NCBI GenBank assembly: GCA_963757265.1
Contig: CAVWRA010000001.1
Span: 1-39,732, forward strand
Origin: CAIVVT01 sp963757265
Lineage (GTDB): Bacteria; Acidobacteriota; Terriglobia; Bryobacterales; Bryobacteraceae
Length of the DNA stretch: 39,732 nucleotides
Direction: 5' to 3'
Below the pieces are notes generated by a model that did not search any database, was not told the DNA's origin, and saw only the letters and a program-made list of their open reading frames with translations. The position numbers were made by a program, and so were the translations under genes. The first letter of the stretch is position 1. The number at the start of each line of letters is the position of its first letter. Positions 24,717-32,447 of this stretch are shown here, piece after piece.

Positions 24717-25970
24717 ATGTGGAGAGAGATCCTCATCCAGGCGTGGATCAGCCTGCGGCGCAATCCCGCGCGCAGCTTTCTCACGCTGCTGGGCATCGTG
24801 TGGGGCATCGCCGCCGTCACGCTGTTGCTGGCCTATGGCGACGGCTTTCAGAACGTGATGGTCGGATTATTCGAGAACTTTGCCAAGACAGCCGTGATCG
24901 CGTTTCCCGGCCAGACCTCCCTGCAGATCGGCGGCGAGCGCGCCGGCCGCCGGATCCAATTCGATCCGGAAGACATCGAGGCCGCCAAGGCCGAGTCGCC
25001 GGCCATCCGCCGCATCTGCACCGAAATCGTGCGCCGCGTACCCGTCTCTTACGAGACCCAGTCGTTCGACATCCAGGTCCGCGGAGTGTGCGCCGATTAT
25101 GGCGAGATTCGCTCCGAGGTGCCCATCGAGGGCCGCTGGTTCACCCCCGAGGACGAGCAGGAGCGCCGCCACGTCGCGTTCCTCGGCGACTGGGCCAGGA
25201 ACAAGCTGTTCAGCGGGCGTCCGGCCATCGGCGAGGAGATCGCCATCGCGGGCATCCGCTTCACGGTGATCGGCCGCATGGACCAGAAGATGTCCTTCGG
25301 CAACTACTACGGCCCCGACGACCGCGCGGTGTTCATCCCCTACGCGACGTTTGCCGAACTGGCCTGGATCCGCTATCCCGGCAATCTGGTCATCGAACCG
25401 ATTTCCGGCCGCTTCGAGGATCAGGCCGACCGGCAATTCCGCGAGGCCATCGCCCGCCGCAAGGGCTTCGACCCGAAGGATAAGCGCGCCATCGAGACCT
25501 TCGGCACGTCCGACATGCGGCCGATCGTCGACGGGCTCACCATCGGCCTGCGCGGGTTGCTGCTGTTCATCGGTTTCCTGACCCTGGCCATCGGCGGCAT
25601 CGGCCTGATGAACATCATGCTGGTGGCGGTGAGCGAGCGCACGCGCGAGATCGGGCTGCGGCGCGCGCTGGGCGCCACGCGGCGCGCCATTGCCGGCCAG
25701 TTTCTGGCCGAAGCCATGGCGCTGACGCTGCTGGGCGGCCTGCTCGGCGCGGCGCTGTCCTACGCCTTCGTGGCCCTCATGCCGCCGCTGCCGCTGCTGG
25801 GTGAGATCTTCGACGACCGGACCGGCAAGACCGACCTGCACCTGGTGATCCGCCTGCAGAGCACGGTGATTTCGGCTGTTGTGCTGTGCGTCGTGGGCGT
25901 GGTCAGCGGCCTGATCCCGGCGTTGCGCGCGGCGTATCTCGATCCCGTGGAAGCGTTGCGCGTGGAGTAA
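24717..25970 (+). CDS. MacB/FtsX-type ABC transporter permease (second of a pair)
   Basis: ATG 24717 lies 7 bases after the first permease. The product is 417 residues and shares the architecture and many residues of its neighbour: FLTLLGIVWGIAAVTLLLAY, then TSLQIGGERAGRRI in the periplasmic core, and GGIGLMNIMLVAVSERTREI in the FtsX box. It ends RAAYLDPVEALRVE. The two are clearly duplicates and likely form a heterodimeric permease, with the MacA-type adaptor upstream. Export of peptides, lipids or antibiotics is possible; nothing here fixes the substrate. It ends 6 bases before the convergent DUF190 gene, leaving little room for a terminator. Confidence 0.88.
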   Translation: MWREILIQAWISLRRNPARSFLTLLGIVWGIAAVTLLLAYGDGFQNVMVGLFENFAKTAVIAFPGQTSLQIGGERAGRRIQFDPEDIEAAKAESPAIRRICTEIVRRVPVSYETQSFDIQVRGVCADYGEIRSEVPIEGRWFTPEDEQERRHVAFLGDWARNKLFSGRPAIGEEIAIAGIRFTVIGRMDQKMSFGNYYGPDDRAVFIPYATFAELAWIRYPGNLVIEPISGRFEDQADRQFREAIARRKGFDPKDKRAIETFGTSDMRPIVDGLTIGLRGLLLFIGFLTLAIGGIGLMNIMLVAVSERTREIGLRRALGATRRAIAGQFLAEAMALTLLGGLLGAALSYAFVALMPPLPLLGEIFDDRTGKTDLHLVIRLQSTVISAVVLCVVGVVSGLIPALRAAYLDPVEALRVE

Positions 25971-25976
25971 CCACCG

Positions 25977-26327
25977 TCACTGCTCCCGCGGCCCGTATTG
26001 CAGCACCTCGGCGCGCTCCAGCGTCACCAGGCCGCTGCCGCCGCTGGCGATCATCATGGCATCCAGTTGCGGCAGGAAGGCGTCGATTTTTTCCTGCGCA
26101 TCGACAATCTCGACGACGTAACTCAAATCGCTCGACAGCTCCAGCAGCCTGGTGGTGTGCAGGCGGCTCGAATGGCCGAACCCCAGCGGGCCGCGCAGCA
26201 CGGTGGCTCCGGCCAGGTGCGCCTCGCGCGCTTTCAGCACGATGGCCTCGTACAACGGCCGATGGCCCAGGCGGTCGCTTTCGCCGATGAAGACGCGCAG
26301 CAGAACGGCCTCGTGCGGAACTTGCAT
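25977..26327 (-). CDS. DUF190 protein, CrcB-associated
   Basis: ATG 26327 has GGAGAGC upstream. The product is 116 residues: VLLRVFIGESDRLGHRPLYE, AIVLKAREAHLAGATVLRGP, LGFGHSSRLHTTRLLELSSD and LPVVVEIVD-like strands. This is the PII-like ferredoxin fold of DUF190, often placed beside crcB. The neighbouring gene, 10 bases upstream on the same strand, is crcB, so the two form a fluoride-response pair. DUF190 may be a regulator of the channel, by analogy with PII-like proteins. That role is inferred from context and not from a binding residue I can point to. Confidence 0.85.
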   Translation of the reverse strand: MQVPHEAVLLRVFIGESDRLGHRPLYEAIVLKAREAHLAGATVLRGPLGFGHSSRLHTTRLLELSSDLSYVVEIVDAQEKIDAFLPQLDAMMIASGGSGLVTLERAEVLQYGPREQ

Positions 26328-26337
26328 GGTTGCTCTC

Positions 26338-26736
26338 CTATCGCTGGTTCAGCGCGCTGGCCAGCGTGTGTCCCAGCCACACACCCAACAGGCAAAGCAG
26401 CACGGATGCGGTCGCGTTCAGCGCCGCGGCGCCCCATTGCCGGTCCTCCACCAGGCGCAGCGTCTCCAGGCTGAAGGTCGAAAACGTCGTGTATCCGCCG
26501 CAGATGCCGGTCATCACCAGCAGCCGCGCCTGCGGCGGCACCAGCAGCCGGCCGTCGGGCCCGCTCAGTGTGGCGAAGAAGCCGATGAAGGCCGAGCCCG
26601 TGATGTTGATGAACAGGGTGCCCCAGGGAAAGTCCGCGGGGGCGTGCGTGCCGAACCACAGCGCTACCCAATAGCGCAGCACGCCGCCTGAAGCCGCGCC
26701 CAGGGCGACGGCCAGCCAGCTAGAGAATCCAGTCAA
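26338..26736 (-). CDS. crcB: Fluoride ion exporter (Fluc channel)
   Basis: TTG 26736 gives MTGFSSWLAVALGAASGGVL, the expected first membrane helix, and 132 residues, the normal length. The open frame extending to 26925 adds an unrelated N-terminus. Fluc hallmarks are present: LRYW, FPWGTLFINITGSAFIGFFA (second helix with the conserved Asn) and GICGGYTTFSTFSLETLRL (the TTFSTF polar track), then two more helices. The dual-topology dimer passes fluoride out of the cell. No fluoride riboswitch of the known crcB type is visible in the 150 bases upstream. It is followed by the DUF190 gene and divergent from the PfpI gene. Confidence 0.9.
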   Translation of the reverse strand: MTGFSSWLAVALGAASGGVLRYWVALWFGTHAPADFPWGTLFINITGSAFIGFFATLSGPDGRLLVPPQARLLVMTGICGGYTTFSTFSLETLRLVEDRQWGAAALNATASVLLCLLGVWLGHTLASALNQR

Positions 26737-26872
26737 CGCGCGCCCGGCCTCATTTCTATCGATTATGGCACCCCCCCGCGCGAGCCCGACCGGGCCTTCG
26801 CGGCGCACTTCGATCCGCCGGGCCGGCAGCGGTCCGGCCGCCCCGGACGGGAAAACAACCGGGCGAACGAAG

Positions 26873-26878
26873 TACACT
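26873..26878 (+). promoter_or_regulatory. -10 box TACACT, leaderless-type
   Basis: TACACT ends 6 bases before ATG 26885, with no Shine-Dalgarno between. It is placed in the divergent region shared with crcB. Confidence 0.5.
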
Positions 26879-26884
26879 GGCTGA

Positions 26885-27418
26885 ATGCACGCGCAAGCCA
26901 GGCTCACGGGCAAGCGGATCGCCATTTTCGTCGACCAGATGTACCAGGAGATGGAGGTCTGGTATCCCTACTACCGGCTCATCGAGGAAGGTGCGGAAGT
27001 GCACCTGGTGGGCGACCAGGCGGGTAAGTCCTATCCCAGCAAAACCGGCTACCCGGCCATGACGGTCAAGTCCTACACCGACCTCAACGCCTCCGACTAC
27101 GACGGCGTCGTCGCGCCGGGCGGCTTCGCGCCGGACTTCATCCGCCGCCACGCCAAGGCCAACCAGTTCATGGCCGAGATCAACAGCCAGGGCAAGCTGG
27201 TCGGGGCCATCTGCCACGGGCTGTGGGTGTGCTGCTCGGCCGACGTGCTGCGCGGCCGGCGCTGCACCAGCTTTTTCGCGATTAAAGACGACGTGCGCAA
27301 CGCCGGCGGGCTGTGGGAGGACAGCGAAGTGGTGGTCGACGGCAATCTGGTCTCGTCGCGCAAGCCCGACGACCTGCCCGCGTTCGTGCTGGCCTGCATC
27401 GGCGTGCTGGCGCGTTAG
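26885..27418 (+). CDS. DJ-1/PfpI-family protein
   Basis: ATG 26885 directly follows a TACACT box. The protein, 177 residues, starts with KRIAIFVDQMYQEMEVWYPY, carrying the conserved Glu (about 22-24) of the DJ-1 active site. Then come DYDGVVAPGGFAPDFIRRH and the nucleophile elbow LVGAICHGLWV (Cys about 110, His 111). VVDGNLVSSRKPDDLPAFV closes it. Relatives are PfpI proteases, Hsp31 chaperones, or glyoxalase III-type deglycases; the SSRKPDDLP end is typical of the PfpI/YhbO class. It lies 10 bases before the ABC ATPase gene and may be cotranscribed with it. Confidence 0.88.
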   Translation: MHAQARLTGKRIAIFVDQMYQEMEVWYPYYRLIEEGAEVHLVGDQAGKSYPSKTGYPAMTVKSYTDLNASDYDGVVAPGGFAPDFIRRHAKANQFMAEINSQGKLVGAICHGLWVCCSADVLRGRRCTSFFAIKDDVRNAGGLWEDSEVVVDGNLVSSRKPDDLPAFVLACIGVLAR

Positions 27419-27428
27419 CAGAGGACGC

Positions 27429-28358
27429 ATGGCGGCGGACTTTGCGATCACGGTTTCCGGGCTGCGCAAGAGCTACGGCAGCTTCGAGGCGGTTCGCGGG
27501 ATCGATTTCCAGGTCGCCCGCGGCGAGGTGTTCGGCCTGCTGGGGCCGAACGGCGCGGGCAAGACCACGACCGTCGAGATTCTCGAAGGGCTGCGCCCGC
27601 GCAGCAGCGGAGATGTGCGCGTGCTGGGCTACGACCCTGAAAACGAGACGATGGCGGTGAAGGACCGCGTCGGGGTGTGCCTGCAGGCGACTAAGCTCTC
27701 CGACAAAATCAAGGTCGATGAATCGCTGGAGCTGTTCGCCTCTTTTTACAGCCGCTCGGCCGACACCACGGCGCTGCTGAAGCGGCTGCAGTTGTGGGAC
27801 AAGCGCAAGGCCTACTACACCACGCTCAGCGGCGGGCAGAAACAGCGCCTGGCGATCGCCCTGGCGATGGTCAACGAGCCCGACATCGTGTTCCTCGACG
27901 AGCCCACCACCGGCCTGGACGCGCAGGTCCGGCGCGAGATCCACGCCTTGATCTCGGAATTGAGCGACCGCAACACGACCATCCTGCTGACCACGCATTA
28001 CATCGAGGAGGCCGAGCAGCTCTGCCAGCGCGTCGCCATCATGGACGAGGGGCGCATCATCGCCCAGGGCACGCCGCGCGAGCTGCAGGAGCGCGTCATC
28101 GGCAAGAGCCACGTCGAGATTATCTGCCACAACCCGCTGCCGGAGGGTATGCCGCCGGGCTGGCCCGCGGACGATGCGCTGCACTTCAGCCCCGACCGGT
28201 GCCGGCTCGCCGCGGCCACGGATAACCCGGCCCGGGCGGTGGTCGAGCTGGTCAAGTGGGTGGACGGCTCCGGCGCTGGCCTGAGCGATATACACATCAA
28301 GCGGCCGACGCTCGAGGACGTCTTCATCGAGCTCACCGGCAAGACGCTGCGCGACTGA
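27429..28358 (+). CDS. ABC-2-type transporter ATP-binding protein (DrrA-like)
   Basis: ATG 27429 follows GAGG. Complete ABC signature set: Walker A GPNGAGKTTTVEILEG (39-50), Q-loop Gln about 86, ABC signature LSGGQKQRLAIALAM (133 on), Walker B IVFLDEPTTGLD (153-164), and H-loop LLTTHYIEEAEQL. The C-terminal 90 residues (from about 215) form the regulatory extension seen in DrrA-type ATPases, ending SDIHIKRPTLEDVFIELTGK. It powers the permease that starts 13 bases downstream. Substrate is unknown; DrrA relatives pump antibiotics or lipids. Confidence 0.93.
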   Translation: MAADFAITVSGLRKSYGSFEAVRGIDFQVARGEVFGLLGPNGAGKTTTVEILEGLRPRSSGDVRVLGYDPENETMAVKDRVGVCLQATKLSDKIKVDESLELFASFYSRSADTTALLKRLQLWDKRKAYYTTLSGGQKQRLAIALAMVNEPDIVFLDEPTTGLDAQVRREIHALISELSDRNTTILLTTHYIEEAEQLCQRVAIMDEGRIIAQGTPRELQERVIGKSHVEIICHNPLPEGMPPGWPADDALHFSPDRCRLAAATDNPARAVVELVKWVDGSGAGLSDIHIKRPTLEDVFIELTGKTLRD

Positions 28359-28371
28359 GCACACCCCCGCC

Positions 28372-30153
28372 ATGCGCCTCAAACCCTACATCGCCTACAT
28401 CGTCAACACGCTGCGCCTGACCGGCCGCGAGCGCATCGTGATTTTCTTCAATTACCTTTTTCCGCTGGTCTTTCTGCTGGGCCTGGGCGGGCTGATGGGC
28501 CCCGTGCCGGTGTTCGCGCTGGTGCTGACGCTGAACATTCTCGGCACCGGCTTTTTCGGGGCCGGCATGCGGGCGACGATGGACCGCGAGGCGGGCATTC
28601 TGCGGCGTTTCAAGGTCGCGCCCATCACGCCCGGCCCCATTCTGGTCGCCTCGATGGTCGCCGGCTGGGTGGTCTTCGTGCCCGCGGTGGTGGTCTTCCT
28701 CGCCATCCTGACTCTGCGCTACCACATGCCCCTGCCGCCGAACCTCTTCTCGCTCTTCGTCTTCCTCAGCATCGCCGTCATCGCCTTCCGTTCCATGGGC
28801 ATGATCGTCGCTTCCGTCGTCAACTCGATGCAGGAGAGCCAGATCATCGTGCAGTTGCTGTACCTGCCGATGTTGCTGCTCAGCGGCGCCACCATTCCGC
28901 TCACCGTCATGCCCGACTGGCTCCAGGCCGTCGCCCAGTTCTTCCCCTCCAACTATTTGAACCTGGGCATGCAGGGCATCCTGCTGCGGCGCGAGTCGCT
29001 GGTCCAGAACTGGCAGGCCGTCGCCGCCCTCATCGCCACCGCCCTGGTCTGCTTCTTTGTCAGCCTCAAGCTTTTCCGTTGGGAAAAGGAGGACCGCCTC
29101 AAGGCGTCCGCCAAGCTGTGGGTCGTGGCCGCGCTCCTGCCCTTCGTGGTTGCCGGCGCGTGGCAGGTCTACGACCGCGGCAACCTGCGCAAGGTGCAGA
29201 TCCTGGCCCACCAGGCGCGCCGCAACGAAGCCTGGCTGGTGCGGGACGCGCGCATTTTCACGGGCGAGCGCGTCATCGAGCGCGGCTCGGTGTTGATCCG
29301 CAACGGGACCATCCAGCACGTTTACGAGGGCGATGCGCCCCCCGCCGGCCAGCTGAACGCCGACGAAATCGCCGCCGCCGGCAAGACCGTCCTGCCGGGC
29401 CTGATCGACGCCGAGGTCGTGCTCGCCATGAACGCCGGCCTGCGGCCGGGTTCCATGAAGGACGTCAGCACGGTGGCGGAAAACGCCCTGGGCGCGTACC
29501 TCTATTGCGGCGTGACGGGGATCGGCTCGATTGGCCTCCCGCCCCAAATCCAGAAGCTCGTCGAGAGCCGCTTCATCAGCGGCGAGAAGCTCGGCGCCGC
29601 GGTGCTGCGCTCTTCCGTCGCGCCGCCATCATCGGGCGCCTGCCAGATGACCGAGCTGAGCTTCGCCGAGGCTTCCGCCGAGCGCGGGCGCGGGGATTTG
29701 AGCCTGTTGAAGGGGACGCTGGTCGAACAGGTGGCGCCGCGGGCCCTGCTCGCGCGGCTCGAAAGCTCGTACCGCGACCTGGAGCCGCGCAGCGGCGCGC
29801 CGACGCCCGATGAGGTGTTGCGCGTCGTCATGGCGGCGCGCGCCAAGGGCACGAAGCTGGCCGCGGCCACGCTTTCCGGCATGGTGCTGCTGGTTCACGG
29901 CCCGATGCTGCACCACGAGCTGCGGTTGTTAGTGAAGGCCGGCCTCACACCGCTCGAAGCCCTGCGTGCGGCTACGTCCGATGCGGCCGATTGCCTGGGG
30001 GCGCCGCGCGCCGGACGGCTGGGCGCGGGCCTGGACGCCACGCTGGTGGTGGTCGAAGGCAATCCCTTCGAGGAGATCTCCAGCACCGAACGCATCGACG
30101 AGGTCTTCTTCCACGGAGAGAACGTCCACCGCGGCGAATTGGTGGAAAAGTAG
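28372..30153 (+). CDS. ABC-2-type permease fused to a catalytically dead amidohydrolase-fold domain
   Basis: Residues 1-270 are a DrrB-type ABC-2 permease: FNYLFPLVFLLGLGGLMGPV, ATMDREAGILRRFKVAPITP, LYLPMLLLSGATIPLTVMPD, with six or seven helices, the last at 248-266. A 20-residue linker then enters an amidohydrolase-type domain. LVRDARIFTGERVIERGSVL and IRNGTIQHVYEG are the usual N-terminal strands, VLPGLIDAEVVL occupies the HxH site, and VHGPMLHHELRLLVKAGLTP leads to LEALRAATSDAADCLGAPRA and DATLVVVEGNPFEEI. The canonical GLIDxHxH has become GLIDAEV-V (both His lost, at 348 and 350), and the catalytic GTDSG has become ATLSG (Asp to Leu at 501). The middle of the barrel is also short. The C-terminal domain is probably outside the membrane and used for binding. 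One frame without a break spans both halves. Its partner ATPase is upstream. Confidence 0.85.
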   Translation: MRLKPYIAYIVNTLRLTGRERIVIFFNYLFPLVFLLGLGGLMGPVPVFALVLTLNILGTGFFGAGMRATMDREAGILRRFKVAPITPGPILVASMVAGWVVFVPAVVVFLAILTLRYHMPLPPNLFSLFVFLSIAVIAFRSMGMIVASVVNSMQESQIIVQLLYLPMLLLSGATIPLTVMPDWLQAVAQFFPSNYLNLGMQGILLRRESLVQNWQAVAALIATALVCFFVSLKLFRWEKEDRLKASAKLWVVAALLPFVVAGAWQVYDRGNLRKVQILAHQARRNEAWLVRDARIFTGERVIERGSVLIRNGTIQHVYEGDAPPAGQLNADEIAAAGKTVLPGLIDAEVVLAMNAGLRPGSMKDVSTVAENALGAYLYCGVTGIGSIGLPPQIQKLVESRFISGEKLGAAVLRSSVAPPSSGACQMTELSFAEASAERGRGDLSLLKGTLVEQVAPRALLARLESSYRDLEPRSGAPTPDEVLRVVMAARAKGTKLAAATLSGMVLLVHGPMLHHELRLLVKAGLTPLEALRAATSDAADCLGAPRAGRLGAGLDATLVVVEGNPFEEISSTERIDEVFFHGENVHRGELVEK

Positions 30154-30168
30154 CAGAGAAGTAAGGGA

Positions 30169-30215
30169 GGTTGTCCCGCGCGGCCGCTCCACGACAGTCG
30201 CTGACCGGGACAGCC
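30169..30215. terminator. Possible bidirectional stem-loop between convergent genes
   Basis: GGTTGTCCCG at 30169-30178 pairs with CGGGACAGCC at 30206-30215 (one G-T pair). A second partner, CTGTCCC near 30229-30235, can pair with GGGACAG (30207-30213). It sits between two convergent genes, where a shared terminator would be expected. There is no U-tract, so an intrinsic mechanism is uncertain. Confidence 0.35.
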
Positions 30216-30271
30216 CCGCCCGTCGCCCCTGTCCCTACGATCACGGCCCCCCGGCGCGCAAAATGCGCGTC

Positions 30272-31111
30272 TCAGTTCTGCACGCGGCTGACCATGTGCA
30301 GGAATAGGAACATTTTCAGGAACGCGTAGGCCGTCAGCGCCACTATGGCGCCGGCCACGAACTTCCACAGCTTGTCGCGGACGCCGGCGTAATAGCCCGG
30401 CGTCCCGGCCAGCCAGGCCACGGCGAAGCCCGTCACCAGGCCGCCGACGTGGGCCGCGTTGTCGATGTGGAAAAATGGCAGCAGCCCCATCAGCAGGATG
30501 TAGATCAGCCAGCGCACGTAGAACTGCCTGACCATCGCGGCCTCGATGCCGTGGTTCACCGTGCCGTAGGCGATCATCGCCCCGATCAGGCCCAGCAGGC
30601 CGGCCGAAGCGCCCACCGAGAGGCTGCCGGTGAAGAACGAACTGGCCGCGAAGCCGCCCATCGTCAACAGCAGGTAGATCGAGGCCATGCGCGGCGTCCC
30701 GTAAATCTGCTCGGCGTGCGAGCCGACGTCCATCAGCGCCCAGGAGTTGAACAGGATATGCATCAGCCCGCCATGCAGGAACCCGGCCGTCAGCAGCCGC
30801 CACCACTGGCCCGCGCCGAAAATGTAGGGCGGGAACGAGGCGCCGAATTTCACCAGCGTCCGTCCGTCGATGCCCATCAGCCCGCCCGTGCCGTCGCGCA
30901 TGCTGGCCAGCGATGTCACCAGGTACAGGCCGACGTTGAGGGTCAGGATGACGATGGTGGCGAACTGCGCCGTGGGGATGATGCCCGCCACCAGGGTGCC
31001 CCCGAGCCGGTCTCTCGCGGTCGGCCCCACCGGCGTGTCGCAATACGGGCAGATCCTGTCGTTGATCGTAATGAACGCCCGGCAATGCGGGCACATGCGG
31101 CGTTTTTCCAC
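30272..31111 (-). CDS. Rhomboid intramembrane serine protease with N-terminal zinc ribbon
   Basis: GTG 31111 lies 8 bases after a TACACT box. The first 30 residues hold two CPxC pairs (MCPHC and CPYC), a zinc ribbon. The rhomboid core then has GQWWRLLTAGFLHGGLMHIL (with the HxxxN-type loop and N122), the catalytic Ser in SVGASAGLLGLIGAM (about S169) and the catalytic His in IDNAAHVGGLVTGF (about H221). Seven membrane helices are visible, including one after the core. It cleaves single-pass membrane proteins within the bilayer. The catalytic dyad is intact. Length, 279 residues, normal for zinc-ribbon rhomboids. Confidence 0.92.
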   Translation of the reverse strand: MEKRRMCPHCRAFITINDRICPYCDTPVGPTARDRLGGTLVAGIIPTAQFATIVILTLNVGLYLVTSLASMRDGTGGLMGIDGRTLVKFGASFPPYIFGAGQWWRLLTAGFLHGGLMHILFNSWALMDVGSHAEQIYGTPRMASIYLLLTMGGFAASSFFTGSLSVGASAGLLGLIGAMIAYGTVNHGIEAAMVRQFYVRWLIYILLMGLLPFFHIDNAAHVGGLVTGFAVAWLAGTPGYYAGVRDKLWKFVAGAIVALTAYAFLKMFLFLHMVSRVQN

Positions 31112-31119
31112 TTCGCTTC

Positions 31120-31125
31120 AGTGTA
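31120..31125 (-). promoter_or_regulatory. -10 box TACACT, leaderless-type
   Basis: On the minus strand TACACT runs 31125-31120; 8 bases later comes GTG 31111 of the rhomboid gene. No Shine-Dalgarno lies between. Confidence 0.5.
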
Positions 31126-31159
31126 ACAACCTCGCTGCCGCCGGCCCCATGAGGCTACT

Positions 31160-31302
31160 GAGCCGCGCCTCTGTAATGGAGCCGCGACTGAAAGGAGCGG
31201 TCGTGTTGTGACCGAGCCGCGACCGGAAGGGAGCGACCGTGCAGAGTCCGCCGCTTCATGGCCGCGTGTTTCTGAGCCGCGACCGTAAGGGAGTCGGCCG
31301 TG
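31160..31302 (+). repeat. Cluster of GAGCCGCGACCG-type intergenic repeats
   Basis: Three clear copies of a 24-29 base unit occur at 31179-31202, 31214-31241 and 31274-31302, and a decayed one at about 31160-31178. The consensus is GAGCCGCGACCG followed by NAAGGGAGCGGYCGTG. GACCG and CGGTC within the unit can form a short hairpin. Spacing is irregular (35 and 60 bases). They lie between two minus-strand genes, 31111 and 31314. Units of this kind are spread through genomes of Solibacter-like Acidobacteria. Confidence 0.75.
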
Positions 31303-31313
31303 TTTTCGACACC

Positions 31314-32294
31314 CTACAGCTCCGGCCAGATGAGCGCCTTGAAGTGGTGGATGGAGTGAAAGCCCATGTGCCGGTACAACCGCAACGCCTGCGCATTGGC
31401 TTCGGTGACCGTCAGCGATACCTCGTCGCAGCCGCATTGGCCCAGCGCCAGCATCGCCCGCCGCATCAGCTCGTAGCCCAGCCCGCGCCCCTGCCAGCCC
31501 GGCCGCACGCAGATCTGCGCGACGTGCCCGGTCTGCGGCGCCACGCGCGTCGCAATCACGCAGCCCAGCAGATCGCCGTGTTCGTCGATGGCCACCGAAC
31601 TGGCGTCGGATTGAAACACGCCGCAGCCGGGGAAATGGACGATGTTGCGCAGGAAGCGCGCCGCGCCCGCGGGGCTGCGGTACTGGTCGTTGATGAGGCT
31701 GTCAACGTGGCCCTGATAAACCGCCGCCACCAGCTCCGCGATCGATTCCATCCACACCGGCCCCCAGCTCACCACCCGGACCGCGTCGCCGAACGACACC
31801 GCGCGCCAGCGCGCCCGTTGCTCCAGCGGGGCCAACATGAACACGCGCGGAAACTGCAGCGGGCGCTGCTTCGGCTCCCACTCGAGCTGCTCCGGATCGG
31901 CCAGTTGCATGAGCTGGCTTTCGACGCGCCGGATGGCCAGCGCCGGCAGGCTGGCCGTGCGGCGCAACGCGTGCAGCGCCTCGTCCAGCAGCTGGCCTTG
32001 CGTGTCCGCGCCGCGCCAGGCGTCGCGCACGTACAGGTCGCCGATGAGCGCCTTGTGCTCCTCGGTGACCCAATAGCAGTAGCCCACCACGTCCGCGCCG
32101 CGGATCAGCACCAGCCCGTCCAGCGCGTGGACGTTGACGTAGCGCCGCACCAGCTCGGCCGACGCGCCGAAATCCCAATGTAGCCGCGAGAGCCAGTTGC
32201 GCTGTTCTTCTTCCAGCAGGGGTTGCAGGCTCGCGGCCTGGATCGCGCGCAGATTCTCGATGCGGCCAGCCGACATTCTGCCCGGCGCAGGCAT
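31314..32294 (-). CDS. GNAT-family acetyltransferase with two GNAT-like domains
   Basis: I use ATG 32294 (MPAPGRMSAGRIENLRAIQA), since ATG 32306 falls within a likely -10 box (TATGAT, 32307-32302). The N-terminal half (to about 150) is a degenerate GNAT domain (LVLIRGADVVGYCYWVTEEH, IGDLYVRDAWRGADTQGQLL). The C-terminal half is the functional one: CVIATRVAPQTGHVAQICVR followed by PGWQGRGLGYELMRRAMLAL (QGRGLG acetyl-CoA loop), then LTVTEANAQALRLYRHMGFH. The target amine is unknown. Tandem GNATs of this layout include mycothiol synthases and aminoglycoside-type enzymes; nothing here indicates which. About 326 residues. Confidence 0.84.
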   Translation of the reverse strand: MPAPGRMSAGRIENLRAIQAASLQPLLEEEQRNWLSRLHWDFGASAELVRRYVNVHALDGLVLIRGADVVGYCYWVTEEHKALIGDLYVRDAWRGADTQGQLLDEALHALRRTASLPALAIRRVESQLMQLADPEQLEWEPKQRPLQFPRVFMLAPLEQRARWRAVSFGDAVRVVSWGPVWMESIAELVAAVYQGHVDSLINDQYRSPAGAARFLRNIVHFPGCGVFQSDASSVAIDEHGDLLGCVIATRVAPQTGHVAQICVRPGWQGRGLGYELMRRAMLALGQCGCDEVSLTVTEANAQALRLYRHMGFHSIHHFKALIWPEL

Positions 32295-32301
32295 TTCGTG
32301 A

Positions 32302-32322
32302 ATCATATCAGCACGGGCTGAT
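32302..32322 (-). promoter_or_regulatory. -10 box TATGAT with adjacent inverted repeat
   Basis: On the minus strand TATGAT runs 32307-32302, seven bases before ATG 32294. ATCAGC (32307-32312) and GCTGAT (32317-32322) form a 6-bp inverted repeat that overlaps the box edge, the position expected of a repressor operator. Confidence 0.4.
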
Positions 32323-32447
32323 CAGGAATCGACCCCTCTGTGGTTTAGCCGGCTCCCAGCGGGCGGTCGCCCTCTTGCCCATAGTGTCGCGCAGGCGCAG
32401 TCAGGAAGATGAAACCACCCGTTCAACTTCAGGACGAACGCCGCGAA

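Noticed and set aside
26737..26884. Fluoride (crcB) riboswitch upstream of crcB
   Set aside because: I looked for the conserved GGNGAUGGC-type core and pseudoknot sequence and did not find it; the leader is only GC-rich.
31130..31310. CRISPR array
   Set aside because: Units differ from each other, spacing is irregular (35 and 60 bases), there are no cas genes, and the unit is a known style of dispersed intergenic repeat.
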